The notes: a model not told the origin generated them from the letters alone. Positions 1-8,437 are shown, numbered from the stretch's first letter. The stretch: DNA of 8,594 bases from Acidobacteriota bacterium (GCA_003225615.1 QIAS01000386.1:1-8594), one strand, 5' to 3'. Program-made: numbers and translations.

Positions 1-42
1 GCGGTATGGTTGTGATCCGCGCTGTTGCAGAATTCTAGCAGC

Positions 43-1854
43 ATGAATTTCAGCGCCTCTCGGCTTGCAATCCTCTCTGTGCTGGGCGTCGTGAGTGCCG
101 CGGCAACGGCGGCGCAGCAGCCTGTGTGGCATGTCAGTAGTCTGAAGGCAACGATCGTCGTCAATCCTGACTCATCGCTACTCGTTGACGAGACACTGAT
201 TATTCCTGAAAGTTCCGATCCTAACTTTGGTTTGCGATGCCATATTCCGATCGGGGATAACGACCGGTGGGATCGCAATTACGGCCCCGGCTACACCGAT
301 GACAATGGTCTCCGGGTGAAGGTGGAGACGGTCACGGTGGATGGACAAGTGGTGGCGTTCCATCTCGACCATTACCGTCACAGCAGCTATCAGCTAATCG
401 TGGGTAAGGAAAACCGGCGGTACACGGTTGCGCCCGGCGAACATGAATTGCATGTGATTTACCGTATTACGGGCGCGATCCGGTCCGTGGACAAGAACGA
501 CGAGCTTTACTGGAATGTGGCGGGACACACGCCGATGGCTTATGACTCTCTCAGCGTGCGCGTTTATCTGCCCTCGGGTGTTCCTGGAGAGTGGTTGCAG
601 ATATCCGCGTATGCGGGCGGGAGAGGTGTATCGCAGCCGCGAACCAAAGCCGATCCTCCGATTGAGACTACGAAACTGTCTGATGGGGCAGAGTTCAGTA
701 TCGCGGATTTGCATTCGCTCCAAAGTCTCGCGATTGTCATGCGGTGGCCGCAAGGGTACATCCACAGGCCCACTTTCAGGGAGCAGTATGGCTCGCCTTA
801 CTATCTGGCGCCGCTGTTGCTGCTGATGATCTACATCTCAGCCCGGATGTACCTGCGCCGGAACATGGAGGAATACTCGACGGCTCCGCAATACGAGCCG
901 CCCGCAGGGCTCTCGCCGGCTGCGTTGCGATACATCATGCGCGGAGGCGTCGATGGCACCTCCCTGGCCTCCAGTCTGGCGAGCCTCGCGGTGCGGGGCT
1001 ATGTCGAAGTGCAAGCCAAGGGGGCATCCTACGCGTTCTGGCGTACACAAAAATGCGATACCGATCCCGGCAAGTTGCCGGCGGAAGAGGCCGCGATTGC
1101 GCAATTGCTGTTCGACGCAAGCGCGAACGTAGCGGATCCAGCTTGCGGAACAAGAAACGACTTCCAGGATTTAACGGAACTAACCTTGGAGACATCAAGC
1201 TCCTACAACGGACGCACGGGTGCAGTCTCGTTTGGCCCAAACGACCCGCGCATCAACGTGCTGGTGGGCGCGATGTACGCCCGATTGAAACCTCAGCTCG
1301 AGGGCAAGTACTTCACGTGGAATGCCTGGATTGTTCTTCTCGGCATGTTGGCCACCCTCATCTTTGGGGTGGCGGTGGTGCTCAGCGCGGGCCAGGAAAT
1401 GGGTTCACTATTCCTCGCCTTTTGGAGTTTTGGTTTCTTCCAAACCTTCAGCGCGATCATGGGGCTCGCATTGCTCGGCAGGCAACGAAAACCAGTTGCG
1501 GCGGTCTTGGTGTCACTTGCGTTTGTCGGTGCGACCTTCCTGGCGGCACGCGAGCTGGCTCGAGACATCTCCTGGGTTCCCGTCGGCTCCTACATTGCGA
1601 TGATTGTTCTAAACGGCATCTTCCTGCCCCTGCTGCGGACTCCAACCACCGAAGGCCAGAAGCTGTTATCCCAGATTCGCGGATACAAAATGTTTCTGGA
1701 GGAGACGGAACTAGGCCCTCTGACGGAGTTAGGCAAGACACCCGACGCCATGCCGAAGCTCACGTCGTTGCCGTACGCGATCGCTCTCGACGTGAAGGAA
1801 CCCTGGGGCGATGCTATGGCCACTAGCTTCGCAGCGGCCACGACCTGCGTATGA
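43..1854 (+). CDS. DUF2207 family membrane protein with signal peptide
   Basis: The 603-residue product begins with a signal peptide (hydrophobic stretch about residues 7-24, Ala-rich cleavage region ending ATAA before QQP). A beta-rich extracytoplasmic region follows (about 25-245), then a TM segment near 251-271. Next is a soluble stretch containing PPAGLSPAALRYIMRGG (286-302) and a helical segment LASSLASLAVRGYVEV. Four further TM segments lie near 425-450, 454-479, 483-505 and 510-531. The C-terminus has the family-like GYKMFLEETE and LPYAIALDVKEPW motifs (about 547-588). This order (N-terminal Ig-like domain, TM, cytoplasmic block, TM cluster, LPYAIAL near the end) is that of DUF2207 predicted membrane proteins, whose biochemical role is not established. 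The family often ends in a Gly/Ser-rich tail; this one stops shortly after the W motif. ATG at 43 is preferred over an in-frame TTG at 25 because the signal peptide then starts properly; no clear Shine-Dalgarno is visible. The bases before it could be the tail of another gene: a frame open from base 2 stops at 44-46, overlapping this ATG as ATGA. Confidence 0.88.
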   Translation: MNFSASRLAILSVLGVVSAAATAAQQPVWHVSSLKATIVVNPDSSLLVDETLIIPESSDPNFGLRCHIPIGDNDRWDRNYGPGYTDDNGLRVKVETVTVDGQVVAFHLDHYRHSSYQLIVGKENRRYTVAPGEHELHVIYRITGAIRSVDKNDELYWNVAGHTPMAYDSLSVRVYLPSGVPGEWLQISAYAGGRGVSQPRTKADPPIETTKLSDGAEFSIADLHSLQSLAIVMRWPQGYIHRPTFREQYGSPYYLAPLLLLMIYISARMYLRRNMEEYSTAPQYEPPAGLSPAALRYIMRGGVDGTSLASSLASLAVRGYVEVQAKGASYAFWRTQKCDTDPGKLPAEEAAIAQLLFDASANVADPACGTRNDFQDLTELTLETSSSYNGRTGAVSFGPNDPRINVLVGAMYARLKPQLEGKYFTWNAWIVLLGMLATLIFGVAVVLSAGQEMGSLFLAFWSFGFFQTFSAIMGLALLGRQRKPVAAVLVSLAFVGATFLAARELARDISWVPVGSYIAMIVLNGIFLPLLRTPTTEGQKLLSQIRGYKMFLEETELGPLTELGKTPDAMPKLTSLPYAIALDVKEPWGDAMATSFAAATTCV

Positions 1855-1888
1855 ACAACAAAAGCCCCGCAGCAAGGCCGAAGCGGCT
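1853..1888 (-). terminator. Possible intrinsic terminator of the kdsD transcript
   Basis: Read on the minus strand, AGCCGC (1888-1883) can pair with GCGGGGCT (1870-1863) with a two-G bulge. A small GCCG-CTT-CGGC hairpin also lies in the left arm. The structure is followed by TTTTGTTGTT, a U-rich though interrupted tail. It lies about 90 nt past the kdsD stop and overlaps the last bases of the convergent DUF2207 gene. The + strand reading has no T-tract, so it would serve only the minus-strand transcript. The stem is imperfect, so this is tentative. Confidence 0.35.
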
Positions 1889-1977
1889 CAATTCCTCAGA
1901 GAACCCTCCGGCAGCGAATTTCAGTTCGTGACCGCGCTTGCTGTTTTTCACGCCCAGCCTCGGCGCATTTGAGACTT

Positions 1978-2964
1978 CTACATCATTTCCGTTCCCCACA
2001 AATCATGCAGGTGCACGATTCCTTGCAGCTTCATCTTTCCGTCTACTACGACTAAAGACGTAATCTTTTTCTGCTCCATGATGGCGAGTGCGCTGGCCGC
2101 GAATTCCTGGGGGCTGATCGTTTTGGGCTGAGGGGTCATGCATTCAGCGGCGGTTAGATCGAGCACGTCTTTGCCGCGGCTCTCGAGTTGCCGGCGAAGG
2201 TCGCCGTCACTGATGACTCCCACTAACTTGTCGCCTTCCACGACCGTGGTCATGCCAAGCTTCTTGCGGGACATTTCGTAGATGACGTCGGACATTTTTG
2301 TTTTTGGAGTGACGCGCGGGACGGCTTCTCCGGTGTGCATCAGGCTTTCCACGCGGGCGAGGCGTTTGCCGAGCTTGCCTCCGGGATGGAGGTCGGCGAA
2401 ATCCTCTTCTTTGAAGCCGCGCTTTTCAGCCAGGGTCACGGCCAAGGCATCGCCCAGCGCCAACATCGTCGTGGTCGAAGCGGTGGGGGCAAGCCCTAGC
2501 GAGCAGGCTTCCTTGGCGATGGAACAATCTAATGAGACCTCGGCGGCCGACGCGAGCGTAGAGATTTCGCGCTTCGTGTTGCTGGTTTCATCGCAGGTCA
2601 TGCTGATCAGCGGGACTTGCAGGCGCTTGATGGTGGCCAGCAGGCGAAGAATTTCTTCGGTTTCTCCGCTGGCGGAGAGAGCCAGGACTACGTCTCCTCG
2701 CACTACCATGCCCAGATCGCCGTGGACGGCTTCTACGGGATGCAGGTATAGGGCGGGCGTGCCAGTGGAACTCAGCGTGGCGGCTATTTTCCTGGCGATG
2801 ATTCCGCTCTTGCCCATGCCGGTGACGACTACGCGGCCTCGGCAGTTGAACATCAGATCGACGGCACGGGTGAACGCGGCGGACATGGGTCCCGCGATGC
2901 GATCTGCCAGCGCCCGCAGGGCTTCGGCTTCGATGCGCACCACGTTTTCGCCAATGTGTTTCAT
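1978..2964 (-). CDS. kdsD: D-arabinose-5-phosphate isomerase (KpsF/GutQ family)
   Basis: Cytoplasmic enzyme converting ribulose-5-phosphate to arabinose-5-phosphate, the first committed step of KDO synthesis for lipopolysaccharide. The 328-residue length is normal for the family. The SIS sugar-isomerase domain spans about 40-175, with GMGKSG (49-54), HPVEAVHGDLGMV (75-87), the Ser-rich SASGETEEI loop (98-106) and APTASTTTMLALGDALAV (159-176). The linker has the family motif FADLHPGGKLGKRL (189-202). Two CBS domains follow (about 205-262 and 275-325), with ISDGDLRR (251-258) in the first. The ATG gives a full-length N-terminus, but no Shine-Dalgarno is visible: the bases before it read TTACCATCCTCTGTTCC. 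It is the last gene of the minus-strand cluster, 105 nt after the channel gene, and converges with the DUF2207 gene. The usual partners kdsC and kdsB are not in the window. KdsD and the sugar-uptake paralogue GutQ are hard to separate by sequence; kdsA nearby favours KdsD. Confidence 0.96.
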   Translation of the reverse strand: MKHIGENVVRIEAEALRALADRIAGPMSAAFTRAVDLMFNCRGRVVVTGMGKSGIIARKIAATLSSTGTPALYLHPVEAVHGDLGMVVRGDVVLALSASGETEEILRLLATIKRLQVPLISMTCDETSNTKREISTLASAAEVSLDCSIAKEACSLGLAPTASTTTMLALGDALAVTLAEKRGFKEEDFADLHPGGKLGKRLARVESLMHTGEAVPRVTPKTKMSDVIYEMSRKKLGMTTVVEGDKLVGVISDGDLRRQLESRGKDVLDLTAAECMTPQPKTISPQEFAASALAIMEQKKITSLVVVDGKMKLQGIVHLHDLWGTEMM

Positions 2965-2982
2965 GGAACAGAGGATGGTAAC

Positions 2983-3022
2983 AAGATTTTGGAATTTAGT
3001 GATTTTGTAATTTGGTGATTTT
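2983..3022. repeat. Five in-phase degenerate octamers upstream of kdsD
   Basis: On the + strand five consecutive 8-nt units run from 2983: AAGATTTT, GGAATTTA, GTGATTTT, GTAATTTG, GTGATTTT, with consensus GTRATTTK. On the kdsD-coding strand this reads as repeated AAAATCAC/CAAATTAC, starting 19 nt before the kdsD start codon. The block is far more A/T-rich than the surrounding genes. It could act as an AT-rich upstream or leader element, or be neutral repeat expansion; the sequence does not decide this. Confidence 0.7.
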
Positions 3023-3059
3023 GGGCGGTATCGGGTTGGGTGGGTTCTGGGCTTTCGGG
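3023..3059 (+). other. Predicted G-quadruplex motif
   Basis: Six runs of GGG occur at 3023-3025, 3033-3035, 3038-3040, 3042-3044, 3049-3051 and 3057-3059. The loops between them are 7, 2, 1, 4 and 5 nt, so the canonical four-tract pattern with loops of 1-7 is met by several overlapping choices. The G-rich strand is the + strand, the template strand for channel and kdsD transcription, so the mRNA here would be C-rich. It sits between the channel stop codon and the octamer array. Folding is predicted from pattern only. Confidence 0.6.
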
Positions 3060-3069
3060 TGCAAGATCT

Positions 3070-4212
3070 CTAGAAGTGCTCGTCGGCCGGTTTCGCGTGT
3101 TCCCCAAGCCCTTTGGCCTGTATCATGCGGTCCCAAGGTCCACCTTGCCAATTGTCCCGCTTCTTTTCCGGGTGCATCCAGGGCGGGAGAGTAATCACGA
3201 GGTTTCTTGCGGTGGCTTCTACGTACGATTCGTATAACGAACGCAGCTTGGCCAATTTCAGGTCGGCTTCCTCATCACTGCGCACTCGCAACCCATTGGC
3301 TGCCAGCATTTTCCTCAGGGTCCCTAATACTTCCTTGGGCAGGCGATCAGGGGCGTGTGGGTTGTAACGCGCTCTCACGACCTGGGCCAAATCGACAGCG
3401 GCGTGCCTGGCCATGGCGAAGGTCAGTCGCGCTTGCTCCGGGTGGATTCCGTCAATTCCGGCGAGCACCAGCGAGGTGACGTCCAGCATGACGGTGAGCG
3501 CTCCCAGCCAGGACTGGTTGCTGTGCTGCGAGCGGAAGAAGCTGAGCACCGGGTAGGAGAGATGGCTGGCGAGCAGGTCGGCCGACCAGCGCTCCCAGTC
3601 ACGAAAAATTTCGTCGAGCACAATGGGATCCGGACAACAGCCCAGGCGGTTCAGCAATTCCGCAGCCGTCGGCGGAGAGCCGGCGCGCGAGTCGAGCATG
3701 GAAATTTCCAACTCCCGGTCGGAAAACGCTGTATACACCACCGGCAGGTAGCCGATGACGACTCCCAGGAAAGCGAAACCCATCCCGCCTTCCAGAACGG
3801 TCAACAGGCGGGCGGCAGTCGATACGGGCGCAATGTCGCCCAGGCCCAGAGTAAAGAAAGTCTCGCCACTAAGATAAAGCAGCTTTCCAAAGGTGATGGG
3901 CTCATTGCCGAGTTGCACGTGTTCGCCGAGCCCGAATTGCAAGAATGCAAAACTGAGAATCAGCCCAACGGCCCAGAACACCAGCAAGGTGAGCAGTGAC
4001 AAGGGCCCGAAATAGCTCAGAAAAGCTTCACGCCGGTTCGGGGACTTGATAAGACCAGATATGCTGGTCCAAGGCCTCCAGGTGTTCCGGTAAAACCACG
4101 AAGTCAGGCGGAAGGTGCGCTGCACGCGGCGGGGCAGCACCACAGTCTCAAAGGCGTCCAGCAGGACGGCAAGAATGATGATGACGCCGGCAATGGTGGC
4201 GAGGACGTGCAT
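3070..4212 (-). CDS. Two-TM pore-loop (potassium channel-like) membrane protein
   Basis: The 380-residue product is predicted to be an inner-membrane ion channel of the Ion_trans_2 type. An N-terminal hydrophobic segment (about 3-20) is followed by a basic stretch (VVLPRRVQRTFR). The channel core is an outer helix near 66-92, a pore helix and filter region near 108-128, and an inner helix near 138-162 that is Gly-rich (GGMGFAFLGVVIGYLP). The filter reads TLGLGD (121-126) instead of the usual TVGYGD. A Leu in the Tyr place is also known in the second pore of K2P channels such as TWIK-1, so a K+ pore is still plausible but ion selectivity is uncertain. Residues about 165-380 form a soluble, mostly helical C-terminal domain I do not recognise. 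The start has a weak AGAGCGGG-like Shine-Dalgarno 7 nt upstream. It lies between kdsA and kdsD, with no obvious link to KDO synthesis, and is bracketed by an imperfect direct repeat. Confidence 0.85.
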   Translation of the reverse strand: MHVLATIAGVIIILAVLLDAFETVVLPRRVQRTFRLTSWFYRNTWRPWTSISGLIKSPNRREAFLSYFGPLSLLTLLVFWAVGLILSFAFLQFGLGEHVQLGNEPITFGKLLYLSGETFFTLGLGDIAPVSTAARLLTVLEGGMGFAFLGVVIGYLPVVYTAFSDRELEISMLDSRAGSPPTAAELLNRLGCCPDPIVLDEIFRDWERWSADLLASHLSYPVLSFFRSQHSNQSWLGALTVMLDVTSLVLAGIDGIHPEQARLTFAMARHAAVDLAQVVRARYNPHAPDRLPKEVLGTLRKMLAANGLRVRSDEEADLKLAKLRSLYESYVEATARNLVITLPPWMHPEKKRDNWQGGPWDRMIQAKGLGEHAKPADEHF

Positions 4213-4225
4213 GTTAAAACCCGCT

Positions 4226-4304
4226 CTTAAGCTATTAGCCTTTAGCTCTCAGCCAGATTTCGACTGAACGCCGACGATTGGACGCTGCGAGCTAAACGGC
4301 GCGA
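4226..4304. repeat. Heptamer array in two orientations with inverted repeat
   Basis: From 4226 the + strand carries CTTAAGC, TATTAGC, CTTTAGC, TCTCAGC (7-nt period, consensus NTTTAGC). From 4263 units of the opposite sense follow in 7-nt phase, most clearly GCTGCGA and GCTAAAC (4284-4297), with looser units around them. As a result TTTAGCTCTCAGC (4241-4253) and GCTGCGAGCTAAA (4284-4296) form a 12/13 inverted repeat with a 30-nt loop. It lies in the leader of the channel gene, ending 13 nt before its start codon, so a transcript from upstream would carry the hairpin close to the ribosome binding site. Confidence 0.65.
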
Positions 4305-4344
4305 AGCCCCGATGAGGATGGGATGGTAACAGATTCAGGATGGG

Positions 4345-5193
4345 TTACGGAGTCAAGTGCGCGCTCGCCAGACCCTTTTGTACGGCCAGCAATTCTTTGA
4401 GCACGGTACGCAGCTTGGTGGATTCCAAGGCGTTCGGGCCGTCGGATTTGGCTTCTTTGGGATTGTCGTGAACTTCCATGAAAATGCCGTCCACGCCTGC
4501 GGCAACGGCGGCTCGGGCAAGCACCGGGATGAATTCCGGTTGTCCACTGCTGGCTGGCGGTTGATCGTCGTCTCCATGCGAGGCGGAGGGGAGTTGAACA
4601 GAGTGCGTGGCATCGAAGACTACCGGGGCGAAGTGCCGCATGATAGTTAGCGAGCGCATGTCCACGACCAGATTGTTGTAGCCGAAGCTGGAGCCGCGTT
4701 CGGTGACGAAAACCTGTTCGTTCCCGGCGGTGTGACATTTTTCGACGGCGTGCTTCATGTCCCAGGGGGAGACGAACTGGCCTTTCTTGATGTTGACGGC
4801 GCGTTCGCTCAGGGCGGCGGCCATGATGAGATCGGTCTGGCGGCAGAGGAATGCAGGGATCTGGAGAATGTCGGCGACTTCGGCGACTTTGGGAACGTCC
4901 TTGGTTTCGTGTACGTCCGTGAGCACGGGGACGTGAACTTCGTTTTTCACCTTTTTTAGAATGCGCAGGCCTTCGGTGAGGCCGGGGCCACGATAGCTTC
5001 TTACTGAAGTTCGGTTCGCCTTGTCGTAGGAGGCTTTGAAGATGAAGGGGAAATTCAGCGAGCGAGTTACTCCTTTGATGATTTCTGCCATGCGGATAGC
5101 GTGGTCTTCGCTCTCGATGACGCAGGGGCCGGCAATGAGGAAGAGGTTGCCAGAGCCGATTCGGATGTCAGCGACTTGGAAGGATGTGGCCAT
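4345..5193 (-). CDS. kdsA: 3-deoxy-8-phosphooctulonate (KDO-8-phosphate) synthase
   Basis: Cytoplasmic enzyme that condenses phosphoenolpyruvate with arabinose-5-phosphate to KDO-8-phosphate. The 282 residues are a complete TIM-barrel of the class I DAHP synthase superfamily. Motifs visible: IAGPCVIES (20-28), [12 protein letters not shown] (52-63), SYRGPGL (66-72), LTDVHE (91-96), [12 protein letters not shown] (111-122), [13 protein letters not shown] (134-146), [10 protein letters not shown] (193-202), MEVHDNP (239-245) and SDGPNAL (250-256). Cys24, His197, Glu240 and Asp251 correspond to the metal ligands of the Aquifex-type enzyme; E. coli KdsA has Asn in place of the Cys. This one is therefore predicted to be metal-dependent. 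The loop after HSVQLP (203-220) is Asp/Pro/Ser-rich and looks longer than usual. The start codon has no obvious Shine-Dalgarno. It follows pyrG by 154 nt in the same direction and precedes the channel gene by 132 nt. Confidence 0.97.
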   Translation of the reverse strand: MATSFQVADIRIGSGNLFLIAGPCVIESEDHAIRMAEIIKGVTRSLNFPFIFKASYDKANRTSVRSYRGPGLTEGLRILKKVKNEVHVPVLTDVHETKDVPKVAEVADILQIPAFLCRQTDLIMAAALSERAVNIKKGQFVSPWDMKHAVEKCHTAGNEQVFVTERGSSFGYNNLVVDMRSLTIMRHFAPVVFDATHSVQLPSASHGDDDQPPASSGQPEFIPVLARAAVAAGVDGIFMEVHDNPKEAKSDGPNALESTKLRTVLKELLAVQKGLASAHLTP

Positions 5194-5207
5194 GCAAACG
5201 CTTTAAC

Positions 5208-5275
5208 CGCGAAGATCGCAAAGTAATCGCGGAGGCCGCAAAGAAGTGCTTGGCGTCCTTTGCGTACTTTGCGGC
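5208..5275. repeat. CGCAAAG-type short repeats with 9-bp hairpin
   Basis: Between pyrG and kdsA the + strand shows units of 9-11 nt: CGCGAAGAT (5208), CGCAAAGTAAT (5217), CGCGGAGGC (5228) and CGCAAAGAA (5237). The opposite sense follows: CCTTTGCG (5257-5264) and CTTTGCGG (5267-5274). GCCGCAAAG (5235-5243) and CTTTGCGGC (5267-5275) are a perfect 9-bp inverted repeat with a 23-nt loop. No T-tract follows on either strand, so a simple intrinsic terminator is unlikely. In the pyrG-kdsA transcript the hairpin would lie some 40-80 nt before the kdsA start codon. A weaker CCTCGGG/CCCTGAGG stem (5299-5332) lies between it and the pyrG stop. Confidence 0.6.
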
Positions 5276-5347
5276 TAAGAGCTTTTTCGCGAAACTCTCC
5301 TCGGGTCCTCGTCTGCGGAGATTGCCCTGAGGATGCCTTGGTTAATC

Positions 5348-7159
<1,812 letters not shown>

Positions 7160-7195
7160 CCTTGGGGTCACTTCGAGGCGAACTCCCGAATTTGT

Positions 7196-7224
7196 TTGCG
7201 GGCATGGCGTGAATAGCCCAAAAT
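7196..7224 (+). promoter_or_regulatory. Weak candidate promoter of the secreted repeat protein
   Basis: TTGCGG (7196-7201) and CAAAAT (7219-7224) are 17 nt apart and lie about 30 nt before the ATG at 7256. They match the -35 and -10 consensus at only 3 and 4 of 6 positions. It is the best spaced pair I could find in this gap on the + strand but is not compelling. Confidence 0.25.
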
Positions 7225-7255
7225 GAATGGAAATCCCGGATCATCGGAGTAGTTC

Positions 7256-8437
7256 ATGACACCGAAGCAGTTTCGCCGACTCGTATATTGCGGAGCCGTG
7301 CTACTCACCTTCTGTGCGGAGCAAGGTCCAGGATGGGCACAGTCTGGTGGGCAAGGCGATACAAATCAATCCTGGAACTCTACCAGCGACCAGCACAGCC
7401 CCTCTGGCGACTCCAATCCGATTCGCACGGTTGAAAGCCACAAGGAAGAAAATGGCCGGACCGTGGATAAGCAAAGCGTGGAGCGCCTGGGTCCGGGCGG
7501 CCGCTACGAACCTTACCGCGATACCGAAAGAGAATCAGTGCGGGTGGACGCGAATACTGTACGAACCATCGAACGCACCTTTGGCCGCGGCCCGGATGGG
7601 CAGAAGGCTCTGGTGCAGGTAAGAGAAGAGGAAACGCGCAACCTGCCCGGTGGAGAGCAGAAAGTGGTGCGCACGGTGTCGAATCCGGATGCGAATGGGC
7701 GGTTGGAGATCGTGCAGCGCGAGTTACAGGAGACCAAGCAGCCCCGTCCCGATGTAAAGAAAACCACAACCACCGTCTTTACTCCCGACCTGAATGGAGG
7801 CATGACGCCCGCGTTGCGGACGGAGGAGTTGAATACGCAGAAAAATGAACACAATGTGGAATTTCGAAAATCGACTTTGCTGCCTGACGGCAATGGCGGC
7901 TGGCAGGTAAATGAGGTGAGGGAAGGGACGGTCACGCAGGAAAGCGCTAACAGTCGCACGAAGGACGAACGAGTGTCGCGACTAGATGGCGACGGCAAGT
8001 TGAGCGTGGTGGAGCGTACGGTCAGCAAGGAAATGGAGAGCGCGCCCGGAGAGACTAAGCAGACCGTTGAAAGCTACTCCACCGAGGTGCCCGGAGGATT
8101 TGGCGACGGCAAGCTACAACTCAACCAGCGCGTGACCAGGGTGGGGCGCAAGGCGGCAGATGGCAGCCAACAAACCGAAGAGCAAGTTGAGCAACGCAAT
8201 TCGGCCGCGCCGGGCGATGCGCCGCGGGTGACACAGAAGACCATCGACATTGTGCGCCCGAATGGCAGTGGCGAGGCGAAAGAGATAAGAACCATCGAAT
8301 CGGTGGACGGCAACGGCAATCTCGGAGTGGTCTGGGTAGATACACGAAAAACCGAAAGTGCGCCGACTGTCCAGGTGGATACCAAGAAGGAAAGCACTAC
8401 TCCCGCCGTCAAAGTTGATACCAAGCCAAAGCCATAA
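7256..8437 (+). CDS. Secreted protein of tandem 33-residue repeats, unknown function
   Basis: The 393-residue product starts with a signal peptide (basic MTPKQFRR, hydrophobic 9-20, likely cleavage after Ala28 in GWA-QS). Cys20 is preceded by Phe, so a lipoprotein signal is unlikely, and the mature chain has no cysteine. A Ser/Gln/Asp-rich linker (30-55) is followed by repeats of about 33 residues: 101-135, 136-168, 169-201, 202-234, 235-267, 268-305, 306-341 and 342-373, with a looser unit before. Each unit alternates charged and hydrophobic residues and has a turn of the type PDxNG or DGDG; Asp145, 178, 211 and 244 are exactly 33 apart. This predicts an extended beta-sheet or solenoid-like chain. 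The tail is Lys/Thr-rich with a 13-residue repeat beginning VDT. GGAG lies 6 nt before the ATG. I recognise no named family. It probably acts in the periplasm or at the cell surface. Confidence 0.85.
   Translation: MTPKQFRRLVYCGAVLLTFCAEQGPGWAQSGGQGDTNQSWNSTSDQHSPSGDSNPIRTVESHKEENGRTVDKQSVERLGPGGRYEPYRDTERESVRVDANTVRTIERTFGRGPDGQKALVQVREEETRNLPGGEQKVVRTVSNPDANGRLEIVQRELQETKQPRPDVKKTTTTVFTPDLNGGMTPALRTEELNTQKNEHNVEFRKSTLLPDGNGGWQVNEVREGTVTQESANSRTKDERVSRLDGDGKLSVVERTVSKEMESAPGETKQTVESYSTEVPGGFGDGKLQLNQRVTRVGRKAADGSQQTEEQVEQRNSAAPGDAPRVTQKTIDIVRPNGSGEAKEIRTIESVDGNGNLGVVWVDTRKTESAPTVQVDTKKESTTPAVKVDTKPKP
7556..8374 (+). repeat. Coding tandem repeat of about 99 bp (33 residues)
   Basis: Codons 101-373 of the secreted protein encode about eight degenerate units. 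The four central units (136-267) are exactly 33 residues each without indels; later units carry insertions (38 and 36 residues). A typical pattern is x-R-T-V-x-x-P-D-x-N-G-x-L-x-V-V-x-R-x-x-x-E. The DNA units are too diverged for an easy match, so the repeat is old and kept at the protein level. Confidence 0.75.

Noticed and set aside
744..1826. 360-residue open frame on the + strand inside the DUF2207 gene
   Set aside because: Different frame from a protein with clear signal peptide, TM pattern and family motifs; its translation is Arg/Gly/His-rich with no domain, typical of a GC-rich shadow.
2282..3010. 242-residue open frame antisense to kdsD
   Set aside because: Lies opposite a complete, motif-bearing isomerase; Ser/Arg/Ala-rich translation without recognisable domain.
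3355..3999. 214-residue open frame antisense to the channel gene
   Set aside because: Entirely antisense to the pore-bearing frame; Gln/Arg/Glu-rich and without motifs.
4292..4738. 148-residue open frame overlapping the kdsA 3' half
   Set aside because: Same strand but shifted frame of the well-conserved KdsA; no independent start signal or homology seen.
7301..7320. Lipobox around Cys20 of the repeat protein
   Set aside because: The residue before the Cys is Phe, where lipoprotein signals need Gly, Ala or Ser; an ordinary signal peptidase site after Ala28 fits better.
7513..8028. 171-residue open frame antisense to the repeat protein
   Set aside because: Ser/Thr-rich mirror of the charged repeats; no start signal, and the + strand frame has signal peptide, Shine-Dalgarno and protein-level periodicity.
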